Below the pieces are notes generated by a model. The model ran no database searches. It saw only the letters and a list, made by a program, of their open reading frames with translations, and had not been told where the DNA came from. From DASYAN01 sp036501345 (GTDB lineage: Bacteria; Chloroflexota; Ktedonobacteria; Ktedonobacterales; Ktedonobacteraceae), in contig DASYAN010000384.1 of the NCBI GenBank assembly GCA_036501345.1, positions 1 to 8,854 on the forward strand: DNA of 8,854 nt. The letters are read 5' to 3'. A program made the position numbers and the translations under genes. Positions 6,129 through 8,854 of this stretch are shown piece by piece. Position 1 is the stretch's first letter; every line of letters starts with the position of its first letter.

Positions 6129-7133
6129 TTACTCATTGGGCAAACCGAGCACTATACGGACCGTTTGCTCATCAGGTAACCGAAGCAATTGCTGAAAGAG
6201 CATTTTGAGTGTGTCTGCATTCTGAATGGGTGTGATGACTGGTTGTACTTGAGCAGCCAGAGTAGCAGAGAAGCGGGCAGTGAGAAGACTAAAGATGTTC
6301 TCTTTTGTGGCATTGATCTCGCCCTCAACCTCACCCTCCTGCCTAGTCTCGGCAAGGAGATTTTGGATGATGGGATCATCTTTGATCCAGACGTCGTAGT
6401 TGAATTGCATTTTTAACTCCTTTTCTATCATTTGCTTGTCTTGTTCTATCATCGTATCGGTTCGGCGCAAGATATGATAGAACCAGCCAAAACGATATCC
6501 GAGTTCGTGACGTTTGTAAACCTGACTCATCTCTTGAAGTGCTTTTTTCAAGAGATCGACTTTAGGTTCCTTCGTTGCCGGGAGCAGCGTATACAAGTGG
6601 ATAGCATGTTTATCAACAATTGCTGCACCATCCACTTCCCACCATCGGACTACCTCATAGTTAAGAATAAGCGACGTCCTATCTCCACATTGTATCACGT
6701 AAGGTGATTCTACCACAGCACATCGGAAGAGATAAATTACCACACAGATGACTGGCAACTGGTAGAAGTCGTGCAGTCCGACCAGATATTGGAGCACTCG
6801 ACTCCCCATCGTGGAATCCGGTCCACTTTGCAGCTCAATGTTGAGGATTGCAAGAATGCCTTGATAGAGGATTTGGAAGACTAGGTCAACTTTGAGTTTG
6901 CTGCGATCTACCTCCACATTATGTGCAGCCAATACCTCTGCCCCGGCAACCAGTTCAGGAACGATTTGTGCTCCGTCTTGCCCGAAGAGTGCTTTGGTGT
7001 CATTGTCATAGGGCTGGGTATCTACCTTGGACTGAGGATTTGATGATGTTTTCTTCTCCTTTGATCTAGGAGCCTGTTTGCCAGACGGTTGTTCATCAGA
7101 TTTTGCATCCAATGCTATCTTATCCCTTTCCAC
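6129..7133 (-). CDS. Rpn-family PD-(D/E)XK nuclease/transposase-like protein
   Basis: 334 residues from GTG 7133, chosen because GGGAGG (7144-7139) lies five bases upstream; a GTG two codons earlier overlaps that site. The family (recombination-promoting nuclease, often labelled transposase) uses a PD-(D/E)XK fold to cut DNA and is known from E. coli RpnA-type proteins. Here the candidate catalytic residues are present: Asp83 in KVDLVFQ, and Glu100 and Gln102 in NIELQS. They are followed by the MGSRVLQYLVGLHDFY helix that is usual for the family. The C-terminal part has a Glu/Gly-rich stretch (EGEVEGEINATKE) and the usual helical tail. The N-terminus is an unusual charged, Ser/Lys-rich extension of about 40 residues. 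No insertion-sequence ends surround it. It is separated from the methyltransferase upstream by an intrinsic terminator and has its own candidate promoter. Confidence 0.8.
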   Translation of the reverse strand: MERDKIALDAKSDEQPSGKQAPRSKEKKTSSNPQSKVDTQPYDNDTKALFGQDGAQIVPELVAGAEVLAAHNVEVDRSKLKVDLVFQILYQGILAILNIELQSGPDSTMGSRVLQYLVGLHDFYQLPVICVVIYLFRCAVVESPYVIQCGDRTSLILNYEVVRWWEVDGAAIVDKHAIHLYTLLPATKEPKVDLLKKALQEMSQVYKRHELGYRFGWFYHILRRTDTMIEQDKQMIEKELKMQFNYDVWIKDDPIIQNLLAETRQEGEVEGEINATKENIFSLLTARFSATLAAQVQPVITPIQNADTLKMLFQQLLRLPDEQTVRIVLGLPNE

Positions 7134-7246
7134 TCTCACCTCCCATCCATCACATGGCTTGGTTATGCTGTTATGTCATTACGGTGATATTGGCTAGATG
7201 AGACGTTTATGTGTATAACTATCATACAGATAAATATGCTCCTATG

Positions 7247-7275
7247 AGTATAGCATACCTCAACTTTAAGTGCAA
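7247..7275 (-). promoter_or_regulatory. Candidate sigma-A promoter for the Rpn gene
   Basis: On the minus strand TTGCAC (7275-7270) is followed after exactly 17 bases by TATACT (7252-7247). The -10 box matches the consensus at five of six positions, the -35 box only at its first three. Transcription would start near 7240, giving a leader of about 105 bases before GTG 7133. It lies just beyond the terminator of the upstream gene, which fits independent transcription. Confidence 0.35.
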
Positions 7276-7296
7276 CGATACACAAGAGAGGATAAA

Positions 7297-7342
7297 ATAA
7301 GAGAAAGCTGGCAAACCGGGAAGGATGCCAGCTTTCTCTTAT
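7297..7342 (-). terminator. Intrinsic terminator of the RNA methyltransferase gene
   Basis: A perfect 17-bp inverted repeat (7297-7313 and 7326-7342) with a 12-base loop lies 21 bases past the methyltransferase stop codon. On the minus strand the stem core is AGAGAAAGCTGGCA and it is followed by a T-rich run (TTATTTTATC, including the last stem bases), the layout of a Rho-independent terminator for minus-strand transcripts. The lower part of the stem is A/T-rich and blends into the T-tract. Confidence 0.8.
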
Positions 7343-7363
7343 GCTCAAAGCTTGTTTGCTTAT

Positions 7364-8725
7364 TTAGTGTGTACCTACTCGGGTAAGCAAAGCGATGCAT
7401 TCAATGTGATAGGTCTGTGGGAACATATCAATTGGCTGAGCCGCAACCAACTGATAGCGTCCATTTGTGCAGAGGGCTGCAATATCACGTGCTAGAGTGC
7501 TAGGATCACATGAAACATAGACAATTGTTCGTGGTGAAAGAACTTGTAAAGCCTGCACAGCTTTTGGGTGGCAGCCAGCTCGTGGGGGATCAACTAGGGC
7601 AACATCAACGCGTTCACGTCGATAGTGGAGTTGGCTAAGCAGGCGCTCCAGCGTCCCTTCAAACACCGAAATGTTATTCTGGTTATTGAGAACGGCACCA
7701 GCTCTCGCATCCATTACAGCGCTAGGCTGAGACTCAACTGCAACCACACGTGCGGCAAGGGATGACAGGAAAGCCGAGAAGAGGCCAACACCGCTGTATC
7801 CATCCAGTACAACTTCTGAGCGCTGCGGCTCAAGCATCGCTAATGCCCGTTCAACGAGTACAGAGGTCTGGACGGGATTAACCTGGAAGAAGGAGTCAGC
7901 GGAAACGCGGTAGCGTCGTCCCAAAACAACGTCTGTAAGAAATTCCTGGCCGACGAATACTCGTCCATAGCGACCACCAACGCGCTCAATAATCACCCCG
8001 ACGATACCAGGAGCGATGCCCATCAACTCCTGCGCCAAATGTTGTGGATTTTCCATCAGCGAACCAGGACGTGCATGAATAATTAAGAGCGTAGGCACAG
8101 CCTTGATTGTGGGTGAAGCCATCCCCACAACTGTATTACTCACGGCTCCAATTGCACCACGGATAGTGAAGCTCTGGATCATTTCGCCCAGCGTCTTACC
8201 AAAATAATCCATCAGCTTTTGGCGTACCAACTGATATACTTGATTGAGGGCAGGATGAAACAGACCATATTCTTCAAGGTTCTGAACATCATGGCTCTCA
8301 GTTAGCTTGCAACCGATCTCACCACTAGGTCCAACAGAAAATAAGGCATAATTGCGATAGTGCCAGGGAGAGATGCCGGACGGCATACCAATCATGGGAT
8401 GAACGAGGGCATCGGGCTGCTTGCCAATACGCACCAGCAGGCCTCGCACAATGTGAGCCTTCCAGGTCAATTGTGCAGGGTAAGCAATATGCTGCCAGTT
8501 GCACCCGCAGTGGGCCAGATCTGGATAGTCCAGCTCAACCCGCTCGGGGGAAGGACGCAGGATTTCAAGCAATTCTGCACGTGCATGCCCCCGACGTTCC
8601 TCAACAATCTCAACCCGTACTCGTTCTCCTGGAATGCCTCCAGGGACGAACAGAACGCGTCCCTCATATCGGCCCACGGCATCGCCCCCGTAGGCAAGGT
8701 CTGTAAGTTCTACATCAATGCTCAT
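7364..8725 (-). CDS. rlmD: 23S rRNA (uracil-C5)-methyltransferase, TrmA/RlmD family
   Basis: 453 residues from ATG 8725, which has GAGG five bases upstream; a TTG 21 codons earlier lacks a good site and precedes the natural start of the TRAM domain. The family transfers a methyl group from S-adenosylmethionine to C5 of a uridine in RNA. Seen in order: TRAM domain (about 1-58); Cys-Gly-Cys (73-75) before NWQHI; FFQVNP (279-284); SAM-binding DGYSGVG (308-314); VDPPRAGC (378-385); SCDPST (405-410) with the nucleophile Cys406; and YHIECI (439-444) with the catalytic-base Glu442. The methyltransferase half is complete. The iron-sulfur motif is not: the usual CGGC-type pair is shortened to CGC, and the later cysteine of the usual set is not evident. 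The exact target (rlmD, rlmCD or tRNA-type) cannot be told from sequence alone, so the symbol is provisional. Confidence 0.85.
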   Translation of the reverse strand: MSIDVELTDLAYGGDAVGRYEGRVLFVPGGIPGERVRVEIVEERRGHARAELLEILRPSPERVELDYPDLAHCGCNWQHIAYPAQLTWKAHIVRGLLVRIGKQPDALVHPMIGMPSGISPWHYRNYALFSVGPSGEIGCKLTESHDVQNLEEYGLFHPALNQVYQLVRQKLMDYFGKTLGEMIQSFTIRGAIGAVSNTVVGMASPTIKAVPTLLIIHARPGSLMENPQHLAQELMGIAPGIVGVIIERVGGRYGRVFVGQEFLTDVVLGRRYRVSADSFFQVNPVQTSVLVERALAMLEPQRSEVVLDGYSGVGLFSAFLSSLAARVVAVESQPSAVMDARAGAVLNNQNNISVFEGTLERLLSQLHYRRERVDVALVDPPRAGCHPKAVQALQVLSPRTIVYVSCDPSTLARDIAALCTNGRYQLVAAQPIDMFPQTYHIECIALLTRVGTH

Positions 8726-8739
8726 GTTCACCTCGGCGG

Positions 8740-8767
8740 CATCACACGACATTGCATGTCGCTGATG
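8740..8767 (-). promoter_or_regulatory. Leader hairpin just upstream of the methyltransferase ribosome binding site
   Basis: CGACAT (8747-8752) pairs with ATGTCG (8756-8761) around a three-base loop. An outer CATCA/TGATG pair (8740-8744 and 8763-8767) extends the stem across a small internal bulge. On the minus-strand transcript the hairpin ends about five bases before the GAGG ribosome binding site (8734-8731). It could modulate translation or transcript stability of the gene. No T-tract follows, so it is not a terminator. The structure is seen; the regulatory role is inferred. Confidence 0.4.
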
Positions 8768-8854
8768 TCCGTCCCATCTTTCCAACAATTTTGTGTATTT
8801 CTATGCTTAACCCCTCAGGTACGGCAGACGCGAAGTATTGATCGCGAGACCAAG
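8768..8854. other. Upstream edge region without a recognisable gene
   Basis: The last 87 bases lie upstream of the methyltransferase gene and probably contain its promoter. I see no clear -35/-10 pair, RNA gene or start of another coding region before the sequence ends. Confidence 0.4.

Noticed and set aside
8473..8706. Plus-strand frame of 77 codons inside the methyltransferase gene
   Set aside because: It lies antisense to the TRAM and N-terminal part of a well-recognised protein and shows no start signal of its own.
1..8854. CRISPR array, rRNA or prophage
   Set aside because: No regularly spaced identical repeats with unique spacers, no conserved rRNA segments and no phage structural genes are visible.

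Overview
The window looks like a piece of chromosome from a Gram-positive-type (monoderm) Chloroflexi bacterium, most likely of class Ktedonobacteria. The reasons are moderate GC, strong AGGAG-type ribosome binding sites, a large XRE/STAND-ATPase regulator fused to an extracytoplasmic lectin-like domain, a double bacterial-PH membrane protein with a PASTA domain, a lone Rpn-type nuclease, and scattered transposon debris. The assignment is inferred from protein style and no search was run.

Layout. Positions 1-24 hold the first eight codons of a minus-strand gene that leaves the window. Positions 25-397 are intergenic and carry a small array of GGACA boxes. Positions 398-3031 (minus) encode an 877-residue protein: XRE helix-turn-helix, STAND/NB-ARC-type ATPase, winged helix, one membrane span, a basic-secretory-protein peptidase-like domain and a concanavalin-A-like domain. 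Both of its enzymatic signatures are damaged: the Walker A lysine is Glu, and the peptidase HEXXH is YQLTH. Its upstream region (3032-3315) has dyads and direct repeats that could be operators, then a second GGACA-box array with 21-bp spacing. That array runs into a broken reading frame (3316-3591, two in-frame stops). A 66-bp, codon-phased tandem repeat follows.

Positions 3739-4308 and 4391-6016 (plus) form a probable two-gene membrane operon: a CvpA-like five-span protein and a YdbS-like double bPH2 protein ending in a PASTA domain. Between this operon and the next, convergent gene lies a 68-bp element with perfect 16-bp terminal inverted repeats, either a MITE/IS relic or a bidirectional terminator.

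Positions 6129-7133 (minus) encode an Rpn-family PD-(D/E)XK protein with its own candidate promoter. Positions 7364-8725 (minus) encode a TrmA/RlmD-type RNA m5U methyltransferase. A strong intrinsic terminator lies just after it and a hairpin sits in its leader next to the ribosome binding site.

Apart from the two-gene membrane operon, the genes look like independent units. The most unusual item is the membrane-anchored XRE regulator. It looks like a one-component surface sensor assembled from two former enzymes that have both lost key catalytic residues.
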